Of a stretch of DNA of 64,000 nt, positions 18,925 to 28,254 are shown in pieces (the first letter of the stretch is position 1; every line of letters begins with the position of its first letter). The stretch covers positions 930,001 to 994,000 of the forward strand of contig OZ220471.1 in assembly GCA_965115835.1 (NCBI GenBank), read 5' to 3'. Both the position numbers and the translations under genes were made by a program. The notes below the pieces were generated by a model. The model searched no databases, was not told the DNA's origin, and worked only from the letters and a program-made list of their open reading frames with translations. The DNA comes from Foliamicus sp965115835. Lineage in GTDB: Bacteria > Pseudomonadota > Gammaproteobacteria > Steroidobacterales > Foliamicaceae.

Positions 18925-20253
18925 ATGCGGCGCATATACTCCCGGTTCGTGCGTCTTGCCCCCCGTCGTTACGCTCTTGCCGTGCTGGCCGTTGCACTCC
19001 ATGTGCTGGCCGCGGCGCCGTGGCTGCCTGCAAGCGCCCAGGGCGAAGAAGCCCAGACCTCCCGCAGCTACGGAGAGAAAGACGAGGCCCTGTACCGCCA
19101 GCGCTTCCGGGCTCTGGCGGAGCGCATCGGCGGCGGAAGCGGCGGTCTGGCGGCCTATGATCCGCTCAAGACCGTGGCGGGCGCGGCGAATCCCGTTCCG
19201 CTCGAAAAGGCGATGACGCCAGGCATTTCGACGGCGGCAACGGAAGCCGCAACGGAATACGCCCGGGCCATGAACTCCACCGCGCTGCTGATCTGGCGCG
19301 ACGGAGCGCTGGAAGCCGAGGCGTATTTCGGCGGCGCCAGCCGGGAAACGCCGCTGGTGTCGCTTTCGCTGGCCAAACCCCTGTCGGTAATTGCCGTGGG
19401 GAGAGCGATGCGCAAGGGCCACATCGCCTCGCTCGACGAAGCGGCGGCGGACTATTTTCACGAGTGGCGCGGAACGCCAAGGGCCGCAATCCGCATCCGG
19501 CACCTGCTGGGCATGCGATCGGGCCTCAAGCCTCAGGCGCCGGCCCCCGATATCGACGACATCCTCAATCGCGCCTATCTGCATCCGCGACACGACGAAG
19601 TCCTGATCAACGACTATCCGCTGACCGACGAACCGGGCAGCCGCTACGAGTATTCCAACGCCAACGCAGAACTGGTGGCGCCGCTTATCGAACGCGCCAC
19701 CGGGATCGAGTACGAAGACTGGGTTTCACGGGAAATCCTGGCGCCGCTCGGGGCGATGGGGGGGCAAGTGTGGATGAACCGCGAGGGCGGCACGGCACAT
19801 GCCGGATGCTGCTGGCTCCTGCCGGCGGAAACCTGGCTCCGGCTGGCGATCCTGCTGATCAACGACGGCAAGGCGCATGGCCGGCAATTGCTGCCGGAAG
19901 GCTTTGTGGACGAAATGAGCGCCGCCACCCCGCAAAATCCGCACGCGGGGCTGGGTGTTTACGTGGCGGGGCGTTACACCCGGCGTCGCGGGGCGGCCCA
20001 TCCCGACAGGAACATCGGCGAGACCCTGCACAGCGAGCCCTATCTGGCCCACGACCTGTTCCTGTTCGACGGCAACTCCAATCAGGTCGTCTACATCGTT
20101 CCATCCGCCCGTCTGATCGTCGCGCGGCTGGGCAAACGGCCTCCTGCCGCCCCTGAATGGGACAACGCCTATCTGATCAACACGGTGCTGCGCGGCCTGG
20201 ATGACGCAACCCGTTCGGCGCTACGCCGGCAAGCCACGCTCCCCGTGAACTGA
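18925..20253 (+). CDS. Secreted beta-lactamase-fold serine hydrolase
   Basis: 442 aa from the ATG at 18925, chosen because it is followed by a signal peptide (basic RRYALAVLAVALHVLAAAP region, cleavage near ASA-Q). A longer open frame upstream would bury this signal. The active-site SxxK is SLAK (in LVSLSLAKPLSVIAVG) and YxN is YSN (YEYSNANAELVAPLIERA), as in class C beta-lactamase/esterase-like hydrolases (COG1680). A closing region near LDLFLFDGN-type residues (DLFLFDGNSNQVVYIVP) precedes the C-terminus. It probably acts in the periplasm on an ester or amide substrate; the substrate is unknown. It converges with hyuB. Confidence 0.85.
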   Translation: MRRIYSRFVRLAPRRYALAVLAVALHVLAAAPWLPASAQGEEAQTSRSYGEKDEALYRQRFRALAERIGGGSGGLAAYDPLKTVAGAANPVPLEKAMTPGISTAATEAATEYARAMNSTALLIWRDGALEAEAYFGGASRETPLVSLSLAKPLSVIAVGRAMRKGHIASLDEAAADYFHEWRGTPRAAIRIRHLLGMRSGLKPQAPAPDIDDILNRAYLHPRHDEVLINDYPLTDEPGSRYEYSNANAELVAPLIERATGIEYEDWVSREILAPLGAMGGQVWMNREGGTAHAGCCWLLPAETWLRLAILLINDGKAHGRQLLPEGFVDEMSAATPQNPHAGLGVYVAGRYTRRRGAAHPDRNIGETLHSEPYLAHDLFLFDGNSNQVVYIVPSARLIVARLGKRPPAAPEWDNAYLINTVLRGLDDATRSALRRQATLPVN

Positions 20254-20287
20254 CGATGCAGCAAGGCGCCCAGCCCCGGAGCCCCGG

Positions 20288-22171
20288 TCAGGCGGCGGTG
20301 CGGCGGAACCAGCTCTGGAATTCGGGCGCGGCGGGCGCCGGCAGTCCGGTTTCTTCTTCGCAGCGGGCCTTGAGCTCCTCGATGGCGCCGCCGAAGTCGA
20401 ACAACCGGGTGTCGCCACGTTCGGCGGCCATCTCGGCGCGCAGCTTCCCGGTAGCCTCTTCGTCGGCTTCGCCGTTCTCGTCGCACACCACGCCGTAGCG
20501 CCGCGCGCCCTCCACGGTGACCAGGCCGGCGGCCACATCGAACCCCACCTTCTCCACCGGCCGCTTGAGCGGGTCGCCCCAGCCGCCTCCTCCCCAGGTG
20601 TCGAAGTACAGCAGGTCGCCGGGCTCCACCTTGATGCGGTCGCATTTCGACGGCAGCAACTCCTCGCTGCCGTCGGCCCGATGCAGGATCTTGCGGCTGC
20701 GCTGTCCGGGCAGCCCGCCGTTCACGCCCCAGGGATAGGTCAACCAGCGGTCGTCGTGAATCGAGATTTCGCCCGGCTCCAGGAAGCGGTAGCCCACACG
20801 CAGCGCGTTGCCGCCCCGGTGCAACCCGGCGCCGCCGCTGTCAGGCAGCGTCTCGTACACATCGATTCGCAGCGGGAAATAGCTCTCCAGGAACTCGTTG
20901 GGGACGTTGGTAAAGCTGGGCCACAGCGAATGGCCGTCGGGTCCGTCGCCGAAAGGCTTGCCCGGAACGCCGCCGAAGCCGATCTGGTAGAGCTGGTACC
21001 ACTCGCCGTCGGCGCGCCGGTAGCCGGAATACATGAAGTGCGGGCTGTCGGAAAACCCGGCGGCGCACAAAAAGTCCGGGTTGCCTTGCCCCAGCAGACC
21101 GCCGAGCACATCGAATATGCGCCCCAGCGCGTGCGTGCGGCATGAAAGCGCCGCCGGAAACCTGGGCTTGAGCAGGGTACCCTCGGGGATCCGCACCTCC
21201 ATCAGATCGTAGAAACCGTCGTTGAACATGATCTGCGGGTCGAACACCATGATCATGTACACGCCGGCGAACATCTTGAACATCTCCTCGTTCAGGTAGA
21301 AGTTCACCGAGCCGATGGACTGCGGGTCCGTTCCCTCGAAATCGAAAATGACGGTGTCGCCTTCCCGCCACATGGCGCACTTGATCTTGTACGGACCCAT
21401 GCCCAGACCGTCGTCGCAGATGAAATCCTCGAAGTGCTGCTTGTCGGTGGGCACGGTCATGTGGATGAGCTTGCCCATGGCCCGCTTGTTGCGATCCAGC
21501 AATTCTTCCAGCGCGGAGTAGTAGACATCGTCGCCGAAGCGCTCCGCCATTTCGATCACGCGCTTTTCCGCAGTGCGGATGGCGGCCACGATGGCGTTGA
21601 AGTCGCTGCGGTTCCAGTGCGGCAGGCGACAGTTGTGCAGGATCAGCCTGAGCACATCCTCCTGAAGCACATCGTCCTTGTAGATCTTCACCGGCGGCAC
21701 CCGAATGCCTTCCTCGAAGATCTGCCGCGCATCGGTCGGCAGGCTGCCCGGCACCTTGCCGCCGATGTCGGTCATGTGGCCGAACATCGAAGCATAGGCG
21801 ATCAGGCGCCCGTCCTTGTAGATGGGCCGCAGCAGCAGCCAGTCGTTCGCATGGCTTACCGCTCCGTTACAGGAATAGGGATCGGTGGTCAGGAACATGT
21901 CCCCTTCCTCGATGGCGCCGTCGTAGGCCTCCTTGAAACCGTGAATGAAGCTGCCGAACTGCCCCACGACCATCTTGCCTTCCAGGTTGGCGATCATGGG
22001 AAACTCGTCATGCTGCTCGCGGATACCGGGTGACATCGCGGTGCGGAACAGCACTGCGTCCATCTCCCAGCGCGCATTCAGCATCGCGTTTTCGATAATG
22101 TCCAGCGTAATGGGATCCAGCTTCACGCGCTTGAAGGGGCGCGGGCGGCTTTCCACGATTTGTGCAGGCAT
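20288..22171 (-). CDS. hyuB: Hydantoinase B/oxoprolinase family protein (HyuB)
   Basis: 627 aa, large for HyuB but within range. It begins LDPITLDIIENAMLNARWEMD and contains EQHDEFPMIANLEGKMVVGQ, LTTDPYSCNGAVSHANDW and GHMTDIGGKVPGSLPTDAR, all typical of the HyuB/acetone-carboxylase-alpha family. The C-terminus has WGGGGWGDPLKRPVEKV. HyuB works with HyuA as an ATP-dependent hydrolase of hydantoin, N-methylhydantoin or 5-oxoproline-type rings, or as part of a carboxylase. The start is 14 bp after the hyuA stop, so the pair is an operon with hyuA first. The exact substrate is not shown by sequence. Confidence 0.9.
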   Translation of the reverse strand: MPAQIVESRPRPFKRVKLDPITLDIIENAMLNARWEMDAVLFRTAMSPGIREQHDEFPMIANLEGKMVVGQFGSFIHGFKEAYDGAIEEGDMFLTTDPYSCNGAVSHANDWLLLRPIYKDGRLIAYASMFGHMTDIGGKVPGSLPTDARQIFEEGIRVPPVKIYKDDVLQEDVLRLILHNCRLPHWNRSDFNAIVAAIRTAEKRVIEMAERFGDDVYYSALEELLDRNKRAMGKLIHMTVPTDKQHFEDFICDDGLGMGPYKIKCAMWREGDTVIFDFEGTDPQSIGSVNFYLNEEMFKMFAGVYMIMVFDPQIMFNDGFYDLMEVRIPEGTLLKPRFPAALSCRTHALGRIFDVLGGLLGQGNPDFLCAAGFSDSPHFMYSGYRRADGEWYQLYQIGFGGVPGKPFGDGPDGHSLWPSFTNVPNEFLESYFPLRIDVYETLPDSGGAGLHRGGNALRVGYRFLEPGEISIHDDRWLTYPWGVNGGLPGQRSRKILHRADGSEELLPSKCDRIKVEPGDLLYFDTWGGGGWGDPLKRPVEKVGFDVAAGLVTVEGARRYGVVCDENGEADEEATGKLRAEMAAERGDTRLFDFGGAIEELKARCEEETGLPAPAAPEFQSWFRRTAA

Positions 22172-22185
22172 GGCGTAACTCCGAA

Positions 22186-24243
22186 TCAGGAATCCGATGG
22201 GGTAATCAGGATGTTGCCGTACTCATCCACCTTCCCCTCGTGACCGAGGAGAATCAAGGTGGTCGAGTCCATCTCCAGAACGATTGCAGGACCGGTAATC
22301 ACGTTGCCGGCCTTGAGCCTGGATCGGTCATAGAGCATTGCTTCCTGCATTCCGCCATCCACGTAGATTTCGTGCGCGAGCATCTCCGCGGCTGCGGGGC
22401 TTGCATCGCCCTGTTCCGCCCGGAGCGCGCGCACCACGGTGGGCTTGCCTTCGGCCACGGCGCGCAGATTGACCAGCTCCTTGTCTTCCGGCAGCGCAAA
22501 CGTAAAGAGTTGCTCGTGCATCTTGTCGAATCTGGAGCCGATGGCGTCGAGACCCTGCCGGCCCAGGTCCTCCAGCTCGAAATCGACCGTCAGCAAGAGG
22601 CCCTGGCCATGGTAGCGGATGTCCGCCTGATAGCTGAGGGTCTGGTCGCTGCGGGGAATTCCTTCCTCGTCGAGCGTCTGCGAAGCCTGTTCGGCCAGAT
22701 CGGTGAAGATCCCCACTGCTTCCTCGGCCGTGGTGCGGGTGAAGCGCCGGATGAAGGTGCGCGACGCTTCGTTGCGCACCCGCGTAGTCGCATCACCGTA
22801 GGCGCACAGCACCCCGGGACCCGGCGGAATGATGACCGGCCAGGAGCTCATGAGCTTGCCCAGGGCGTTGGCGTGCAGCGGCCCGGCGCCGCCAAAGGCG
22901 ATCAGGGCGAAATCGCGCGGGTCGTGCCCCTGCTCGACCGACACCAGCCGGAGCGCGCCGTACATGTTCTCGTTGACCAGACTGACAATACCGGACGCCG
23001 CTTCCATCAGGGACAGGCCCAGGGCGTCGGCAATCTTCTGCACGGCAGCTTCGGCGCGGCCCCGGTCCAGCTTCATGTCGCCGCCCAGGCGCACCTCCGC
23101 CGGAAGGTAGCCGAGCACCACGTTGGCGTCGGTTACCGTGGGCTCTTCGCCTCCCTTCGCATACGCCGCCGGACCCGGATGGGCGCCGGCGCTCTGCGGG
23201 CCAACACGCAGCGCCCCGGTAACTTCCGGCACATGGGCGATCGAACCGCCGCCTGCGCCGACCGTGCGCACATCCACCGAGGAAGCGCGCACCGTCACGT
23301 CGCCTACCGTGGTCTCACGCCTGAGCTGGGCCTGCCCGTCCTGAACCAGCGCCACATCCGTGGAGGTGCCGCCCATGTCGAAGGTAAGCAGGTTCCTGTG
23401 CCCGGCCTGACCCGCAATCCAGATGGCGCCCGACACCCCGCCCGCCGGGCCGCTCATCAGCAGGTTGACCGGGTAGGCCTCGGCGGCCTCGGCCGAGGCC
23501 AGGCCGCCGTCGGAGCGCAGCACATGCAGCTGCACGCCGCTCATGGTGTCGTCCAGTTGCCGCTGAAGGTTGCGCACGTAACTGGCCACCCTGGGACGCA
23601 CATAGGAGTTGGCGACCGTGGTGATCGTGCGCTCGTATTCCTGCATCTCCGGAACCACTTCCGAGGACAGCGACACCGGCACGCCGGGCAGAACGCCCCC
23701 GGCCACCTCGCGAACCTGCTGTTCGTGCGCCGGGTTGGCGAAAGAGTTGATCAGCGACACCGTCAGCGCCTCGACGCCCCGGCCCGCCAGCTTCCGAAGC
23801 TCGACCTTCAGCGCCTCGACATCGAGTTCCTGCACCACCGAACCGTCCGCGCCCACGCGCTCGGCCGCCTCGATGGTGAGCGCCAGCGGCGCCAGCGGCA
23901 GGCTCTTGTTGTAGATCACCCAGCCGCCCAGACCGCCCGGCACAAAGGAGCGCGCAATCTGCAACACCTGTCGGTAGCCCCGGGTGGTCACCAGCCCCAC
24001 CTTCGCCCCGGTTCCCGTGAGGATGGTGTTGGTAGCCACCGTGGTGCCGTGCATGACATGGGTAATCTCGCCAGGCTCGACCCCCGCATCGCCACACACC
24101 CTGTCGATGCCGTTGGATACGCCAACCGACGAATCCTCCGGCGTGCTCGGGACTTTTGCGGTGTGCATTTCCCCCGACTGCTCGTTGACCAGGAGCAGGT
24201 CGGTAAAGGTGCCGCCCACATCCACGCCCAGGCGATAGCTCAT
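22186..24243 (-). CDS. hyuA: Hydantoinase A/oxoprolinase family protein (HyuA)
   Basis: 685 aa from the ATG at 24243 (MSYRLGVDVGGTFTDLLLV). The phosphate-1 motif DVGGTFTD and phosphate-2 motif FDMGGTSTDVAL show the ASKHA ATPase fold. HGTTVATNTIL and VGAGGGSIAHV are family blocks. HyuA provides the ATP-dependent half of the hydantoinase/oxoprolinase enzyme and partners HyuB. The open frame extends far upstream without a stop, but homology begins at this Met. It lies 26 bp after the HMG-CoA-lyase-like gene on the same strand, forming a three-gene operon. Confidence 0.92.
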   Translation of the reverse strand: MSYRLGVDVGGTFTDLLLVNEQSGEMHTAKVPSTPEDSSVGVSNGIDRVCGDAGVEPGEITHVMHGTTVATNTILTGTGAKVGLVTTRGYRQVLQIARSFVPGGLGGWVIYNKSLPLAPLALTIEAAERVGADGSVVQELDVEALKVELRKLAGRGVEALTVSLINSFANPAHEQQVREVAGGVLPGVPVSLSSEVVPEMQEYERTITTVANSYVRPRVASYVRNLQRQLDDTMSGVQLHVLRSDGGLASAEAAEAYPVNLLMSGPAGGVSGAIWIAGQAGHRNLLTFDMGGTSTDVALVQDGQAQLRRETTVGDVTVRASSVDVRTVGAGGGSIAHVPEVTGALRVGPQSAGAHPGPAAYAKGGEEPTVTDANVVLGYLPAEVRLGGDMKLDRGRAEAAVQKIADALGLSLMEAASGIVSLVNENMYGALRLVSVEQGHDPRDFALIAFGGAGPLHANALGKLMSSWPVIIPPGPGVLCAYGDATTRVRNEASRTFIRRFTRTTAEEAVGIFTDLAEQASQTLDEEGIPRSDQTLSYQADIRYHGQGLLLTVDFELEDLGRQGLDAIGSRFDKMHEQLFTFALPEDKELVNLRAVAEGKPTVVRALRAEQGDASPAAAEMLAHEIYVDGGMQEAMLYDRSRLKAGNVITGPAIVLEMDSTTLILLGHEGKVDEYGNILITPSDS

Positions 24244-24269
24244 GCTGCTTCTCCCGTATGCACTTGAGT

Positions 24270-25205
24270 TCAGGGCCGCGCCGCCACGGCCACATCCGGA
24301 AAGATCCCGGCGCGGGGCAGCATGGCGGGCAGGTCGCCATGGCCGAGTTGCTCGCGCAACCAGCCACTGGTTTCGATGACTTTCTCCAACGACACCCCGG
24401 TCTCCACGCCGGAGCGCGAAAGCAGGTACAGGAGGTCGTCGGTTGGGATATTGCCGGTCGCAAGCGGCGCAAAGGGGCAGCCGCCAATACCGCCGATGCT
24501 GGCGTCGATGGATGCGACGCCCGCATCCAGCGCGGCCTGCGCGTTCGCCAGCCCGGTATTGCGCGTGTTGTGCAGATGCACGCGCAAGGGAAGATGAGGC
24601 AGGCGTTGCGATATTCGGCCCAGCATGTCGGTAATCTGGGCGGGCACGGCCACGCCGATGGAGTCGGCGATGCCCAGTTCGACCGGATCGCCTTCCGCAA
24701 CACGTTCGGCGTATTCCACCACGCGCTGCGGCGGCACTTCGCCCTCGAACGGGCAGCCGAAGGCCGAAGACACCATGCAATTGGCGCGCATCCCGGCGCG
24801 GCGCGCCTGCCGTGCGATGTTCAGCCAGACATCGATCGATTCCCGGCTGGAAACGCCCTGGTTGCGCCGGTTGTAGGTGTCGCTGGCCACCACCGCCATC
24901 CCGACTTCGTCGATGCCGCAAGCGCGCGCCCGTTCGAATCCGCGCTGATTCAGCACCAGCCCGATGAAGATCAGGCCGCCGTCCTCGCGCCCGGGCAAAC
25001 CCCGAACCACAGCCTCGGCATCGGCCATCTGGGGCACGCGCCCGGGGTGGACGAAGCTCACCGCTTCCACCTTGCGGATCCCCGCATCCACGGCGCGGCG
25101 TATGAACTCCAGCTTCACGGCGGTAGGCAGCACCTCTTCGGCCTGCAAACCGTCCCGTGGCCCCACCTCCACAATGGAAACGCGGCGTGCGCAGGTTGTT
25201 GTCAA
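24270..25205 (-). CDS. HMG-CoA lyase family enzyme
   Basis: 311 aa TIM-barrel lyase. VEVGPRDGLQ at the start, the metal ligands in RVHLHNTRNTGLAN, and GGIGGCPFAPLATGN with the catalytic Cys are the HMG-CoA-lyase signature. These enzymes split hydroxyacyl-CoAs (HMG-CoA, citramalyl-CoA and relatives) to acetyl-CoA plus a keto acid. Being first in an operon with hyuA/hyuB and divergent from a CoA transferase suggests it acts on a CoA thioester made by that transferase (inference). The symbol mvaB is not assigned because the substrate is uncertain. Confidence 0.88.
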   Translation of the reverse strand: MTTTCARRVSIVEVGPRDGLQAEEVLPTAVKLEFIRRAVDAGIRKVEAVSFVHPGRVPQMADAEAVVRGLPGREDGGLIFIGLVLNQRGFERARACGIDEVGMAVVASDTYNRRNQGVSSRESIDVWLNIARQARRAGMRANCMVSSAFGCPFEGEVPPQRVVEYAERVAEGDPVELGIADSIGVAVPAQITDMLGRISQRLPHLPLRVHLHNTRNTGLANAQAALDAGVASIDASIGGIGGCPFAPLATGNIPTDDLLYLLSRSGVETGVSLEKVIETSGWLREQLGHGDLPAMLPRAGIFPDVAVAARP

Positions 25206-25335
25206 GTTCCTGTCCCTTCTTTGTCGAGAGCGCGTATTCTATACAATAGCGTACCGAAACTTCACAACGCGCCGAACCGGAATGGCCTTGGCCGAGGTTG
25301 CCGGGGCGGGCGTTTCTGATCGGAAGGGGCAAACC
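25206..25335. promoter_or_regulatory. Divergent promoter region between lyase and CoA transferase genes
   Basis: 130 bases separate the two divergent starts. The stretch around 25232-25250 is AT-rich (GTATTCTATACAAT) and contains a plausible -10 hexamer. No confident -35 at proper spacing is seen, and no operator palindrome. Confidence 0.3.
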
Positions 25336-26538
25336 ATGACGGAAAGGACCGGTCCGCTGACCGACCTGAAACTGATCGAACTCGGCGCGCTCCTGGCGGG
25401 GCCGTTCTGCGGGCAGTTGATGGCGGATTTCGGCGCCGAAGTGATCAAGGTGGAAGCGCCCGACCGTCCGGACCCGATGCGCGACTGGGGACAGGAAAAG
25501 GCCCACGGCATGTCGCTGTGGTGGCCGGTGATCGCCCGGAACAAGAAGGCGATCACGTTGAATCTGAGGGAAAGGGAAGGCCAGGACATCCTCAAGGAAC
25601 TGATCGCCGGGGCGGACTTCCTGCTGGAGAACTTCCGGCCGGGCACGCTCGAGCGCTGGAACCTCTCCTGGGAAGAGCTGCACGACATCAATCCGGCGCT
25701 GATCCTGATTCGCGTGTCGGGCTACGGCCAGACCGGCCCCTACTCCAGCCGCGCCGGCTACGGCGCCATCGGCGAGGCCATGGGCGGCCTGCGCCATGTC
25801 GCCGGCGACCCCTCCACGCCGCCGAGCCGGGTGGGCATCAGCATAGGCGACACCCTTGCCGCCACCTTCGCCTGCGTTGGCGCGCTGGCGGCCCTGCACC
25901 ACAGGCAGCGCACCGGCCAGGGGCAGGTCGTCGATTCCGCCATTTACGAGGCGGTTCTCAACATGATGGAGTCGCTGGTCACCGAGTACCAGAAGGCGGG
26001 CTACATCCGCGAACGCACCGGCTCGATCCTGCCGCGGGTGGCGCCGTCGAATGTCTATCCCACCAGGGACGGAACCTACATCCTGATCGCGGCCAACCAG
26101 GACAGCGTCTTCCGGCGGCTGAGCGCCGCCATGGGACGCCCCGAGCTGGCCGACGACCCCCGCTATTCGAGCCATGCGGCCCGCGGCGAGGCGCAGGCGG
26201 AACTCGACGAGCTCATTGCCGGGTGGACCGCAACCAGGAACGCCGGGGAGCTGGAGGCGCTGATGAACGAGAACGGGGTGCCGTCGGGCAAAATTTACCG
26301 GGCGCCGGAAATGCTCGAAGACGCGCATTTCCGGGCGCGCGACGCCATTGTCTCGGTCATGCACCCCAAGTTCGGCGAACTGAAGATGCAGAACGTGGCG
26401 CCCAAGCTGTCGCTCACGCCGGGACAGGTGCGGGCGCCAGGACCGGAAATCGGTCAGCACAACAACGAAGTCTACCGGGAGCTGCTGGGGTTCAGCGAAG
26501 AGAAGCTCGCGGGGCTCAGGGAGCGGGGGATCATCTAG
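25336..26538 (+). CDS. CaiB/BaiF family (class III) CoA transferase
   Basis: 400 aa from the ATG at 25336, preceded by a GGAAGGGG purine stretch. The family pattern is clear: LKLIELGALLAGPFCGQLMADFGAEVIKVE near the start, split here around the Gly-Pro, NKKAITLNLR, LLENFRPGTLERW, RVSGYGQTGPYS, and GISIGDTLAATFACVGAL with the conserved catalytic Asp. It moves CoA between carboxylic acids. The divergent HMG-CoA-lyase-like gene is a logical next step. Its TAG stop lies in the CTAG target of the IS1182-like insertion, so the gene itself is intact. Confidence 0.92.
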   Translation: MTERTGPLTDLKLIELGALLAGPFCGQLMADFGAEVIKVEAPDRPDPMRDWGQEKAHGMSLWWPVIARNKKAITLNLREREGQDILKELIAGADFLLENFRPGTLERWNLSWEELHDINPALILIRVSGYGQTGPYSSRAGYGAIGEAMGGLRHVAGDPSTPPSRVGISIGDTLAATFACVGALAALHHRQRTGQGQVVDSAIYEAVLNMMESLVTEYQKAGYIRERTGSILPRVAPSNVYPTRDGTYILIAANQDSVFRRLSAAMGRPELADDPRYSSHAARGEAQAELDELIAGWTATRNAGELEALMNENGVPSGKIYRAPEMLEDAHFRARDAIVSVMHPKFGELKMQNVAPKLSLTPGQVRAPGPEIGQHNNEVYRELLGFSEEKLAGLRERGII

Positions 26539-28092
26539 GAGCCTGCGCCGTAGGAACGCAATGCGCGATAATATCCATGTAGGGAAGTGGAGGTTTTGAG
26601 ATGCCGACGACGTTTCGCCCGTATTGCCCGAATCAGGGTTTGTTGCTTCCGCCGGATATGAAGGATTGGCTGCCGGAGGGTCACTTGGCGCACCATGTCA
26701 GCGACTTGGTGGACGATCTGGACTTGGGTGTGTTTTACGCGCCGTATGAAGGCGACGGTCGCCGCAAGTCGCCGTATGAACCGCGGATGATGCTGAAGGT
26801 GCTGATCTACGGGTATGCGACGGGCGTGTTTTCCTCGCGCGGTTTGGCGCGCAAGCTGGAGGAAGATGTGGCGTTTCGGGTATTGGCGGCGGGGAACTTT
26901 CCGAAGCACCGGACGATCTGCGAGTTTCGTCGTCGTCATTTGTCGGACTTCAAGAGGCTGTTTGTGGAGGTGGTTCGTCTGGCGTACGAGTTGGGTGTGG
27001 CGCACTTTGGCAAGTTGTCGATAGACGGGACCAAGGTTTGTGCGAACGCATCCAAGCGCAAGGCGATGAGTTACGGTCGGATGCGGGAAGAGGAGCGTCG
27101 TTTGGAGTCGGAGATCAGCTTGTTGCTGGATCGTGCGCGAGCGGTGGACGAGTCGGAGGACGAGCGCTTTGGGAAAGAGTATCGGGGCGACGAGTTGCCG
27201 AAGGAGTTGCGTCGTCGGGAAGATCGCTTGACGGCGATTCGTGCGGCCAAGGCCCGTATTGAGGCGCGTGCGCGTGAGGCGGACGATGCGCGCGGTCGTC
27301 GGCCCGGTGAAAAGCGCAATCCGAAGGGTGGGAATTGCTACAAGCGGGCGTATGGGGAACCCGAGGAGAAGGCGCAGGACAATTTCACGGATCCGGAGAG
27401 TCGGATCATGAAGACTTCTGCGCAAGGGTATCAGCAGTGCTACAACGCGCAGTTGGCGGTGGACGGAGCGAACCAGATGATCGTTTCGGCGCAAGTGTCT
27501 TCGAGCGCCAGCGACCAGGGGCAGTTGGTGAAGCCGCTGGATGAGTTGAAGGCGATCTACGGGAAGCGTCCGGCGACGGTGCTGGCGGACGCGGGGTACT
27601 GCAATGAATCAGACCTTGGGAAATTGGAGGCGCTTGGGGTGGACGGCTATGTGGCGTTGGGCCGGGAGGGCCGTCGCAAGGCGGCGGTGAACGCGCACAA
27701 GTATCCGGCGAGAGCGCGCATGGCGGCGAAGCTGGCGACGGAGGCGGGCCGTGCGCAATACGCCGAGCGCAAGTGGCTTTCGGAGGCGCCGATCGGGTGG
27801 ATCAAACAGGCGCTGGGGTTTCGAAGGTTCAGTGTGCGCGGCCTTCACAAGGTGCGTGGCGAGTGGGACTTGGTGTGTCTGGCGTTGAACATCAAGAGGA
27901 TGCGTGGGTGTTTGGCAGCCGCATGACCGGTATTCCGCCTGACCCTGGGGCGAATCGAGAGTCGATTCGGGCCTTCTTGAGCCTCCGGACAGTCATTCTA
28001 CGGCCCGAAGGCGGACAGCACCCGCGCAAAGATGCAGTTGTTGAGGTTCCGGACGATTCGCCAAGCTTCACGTCATCTTACGGCGCAGGCTC
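26539..28092 (+). mobile_element. IS1182-like insertion sequence, copy 1 (1554 bp)
   Basis: Ends are GAGCCTGCGCCGTA and its complement at the right end. The element is flanked by CTAG on both sides (26535-26538 and 28093-28096), a palindromic 4-bp target duplication. Length and transposase are the same as copy 2 at 50801-52354, which lies in the opposite orientation. The conservation implies recent movement. It separates the CoA transferase from the isochorismatase-fold operon. Confidence 0.9.
26601..27926 (+). CDS. IS1182-family transposase
   Basis: 441 aa. Begins TFRPYCPNQGLLLPPDMKDW, with LAHHVSDLVDDLDLGVFY and the helical N-terminus (EPRMMLKVLIYGYATGVFSS) usual for IS1182/IS5-like DDE enzymes. 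DDE candidates are the Asp in LSIDGTKVCANAS, the Asp in VLADAGYCNE, and the Glu in the C-terminal SEAPIGWIKQALGFRRFS region. The protein is identical to that of copy 2. It catalyses cut-and-paste or copy-out movement of this element. Intact, so probably active. Confidence 0.9.
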   Translation: MPTTFRPYCPNQGLLLPPDMKDWLPEGHLAHHVSDLVDDLDLGVFYAPYEGDGRRKSPYEPRMMLKVLIYGYATGVFSSRGLARKLEEDVAFRVLAAGNFPKHRTICEFRRRHLSDFKRLFVEVVRLAYELGVAHFGKLSIDGTKVCANASKRKAMSYGRMREEERRLESEISLLLDRARAVDESEDERFGKEYRGDELPKELRRREDRLTAIRAAKARIEARAREADDARGRRPGEKRNPKGGNCYKRAYGEPEEKAQDNFTDPESRIMKTSAQGYQQCYNAQLAVDGANQMIVSAQVSSSASDQGQLVKPLDELKAIYGKRPATVLADAGYCNESDLGKLEALGVDGYVALGREGRRKAAVNAHKYPARARMAAKLATEAGRAQYAERKWLSEAPIGWIKQALGFRRFSVRGLHKVRGEWDLVCLALNIKRMRGCLAAA

Positions 28093-28254
28093 CTAGGCGC
28101 TTGCGCCGCAGAAAATCCTCTTGGGACAGCACTATGCAAATACCTCGATTTGGCGGCAATAATTGGAGCAAGGAAGCCATATATTGGCGAAATCCGACCG
28201 CTCTATCCCACTGGCTGAATGCCAAACCGTCCTGCGGGGCAAACTCCTAGCGTC

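Noticed and set aside
22162..24267. 701-aa open frame on the plus strand
   Set aside because: Antisense of hyuA, which has clear ATPase motifs on the minus strand.
25220..25246. TTGTCG plus TATACA as a sigma-70 promoter
   Set aside because: Spacer is about 13 bases, too short for a standard promoter.
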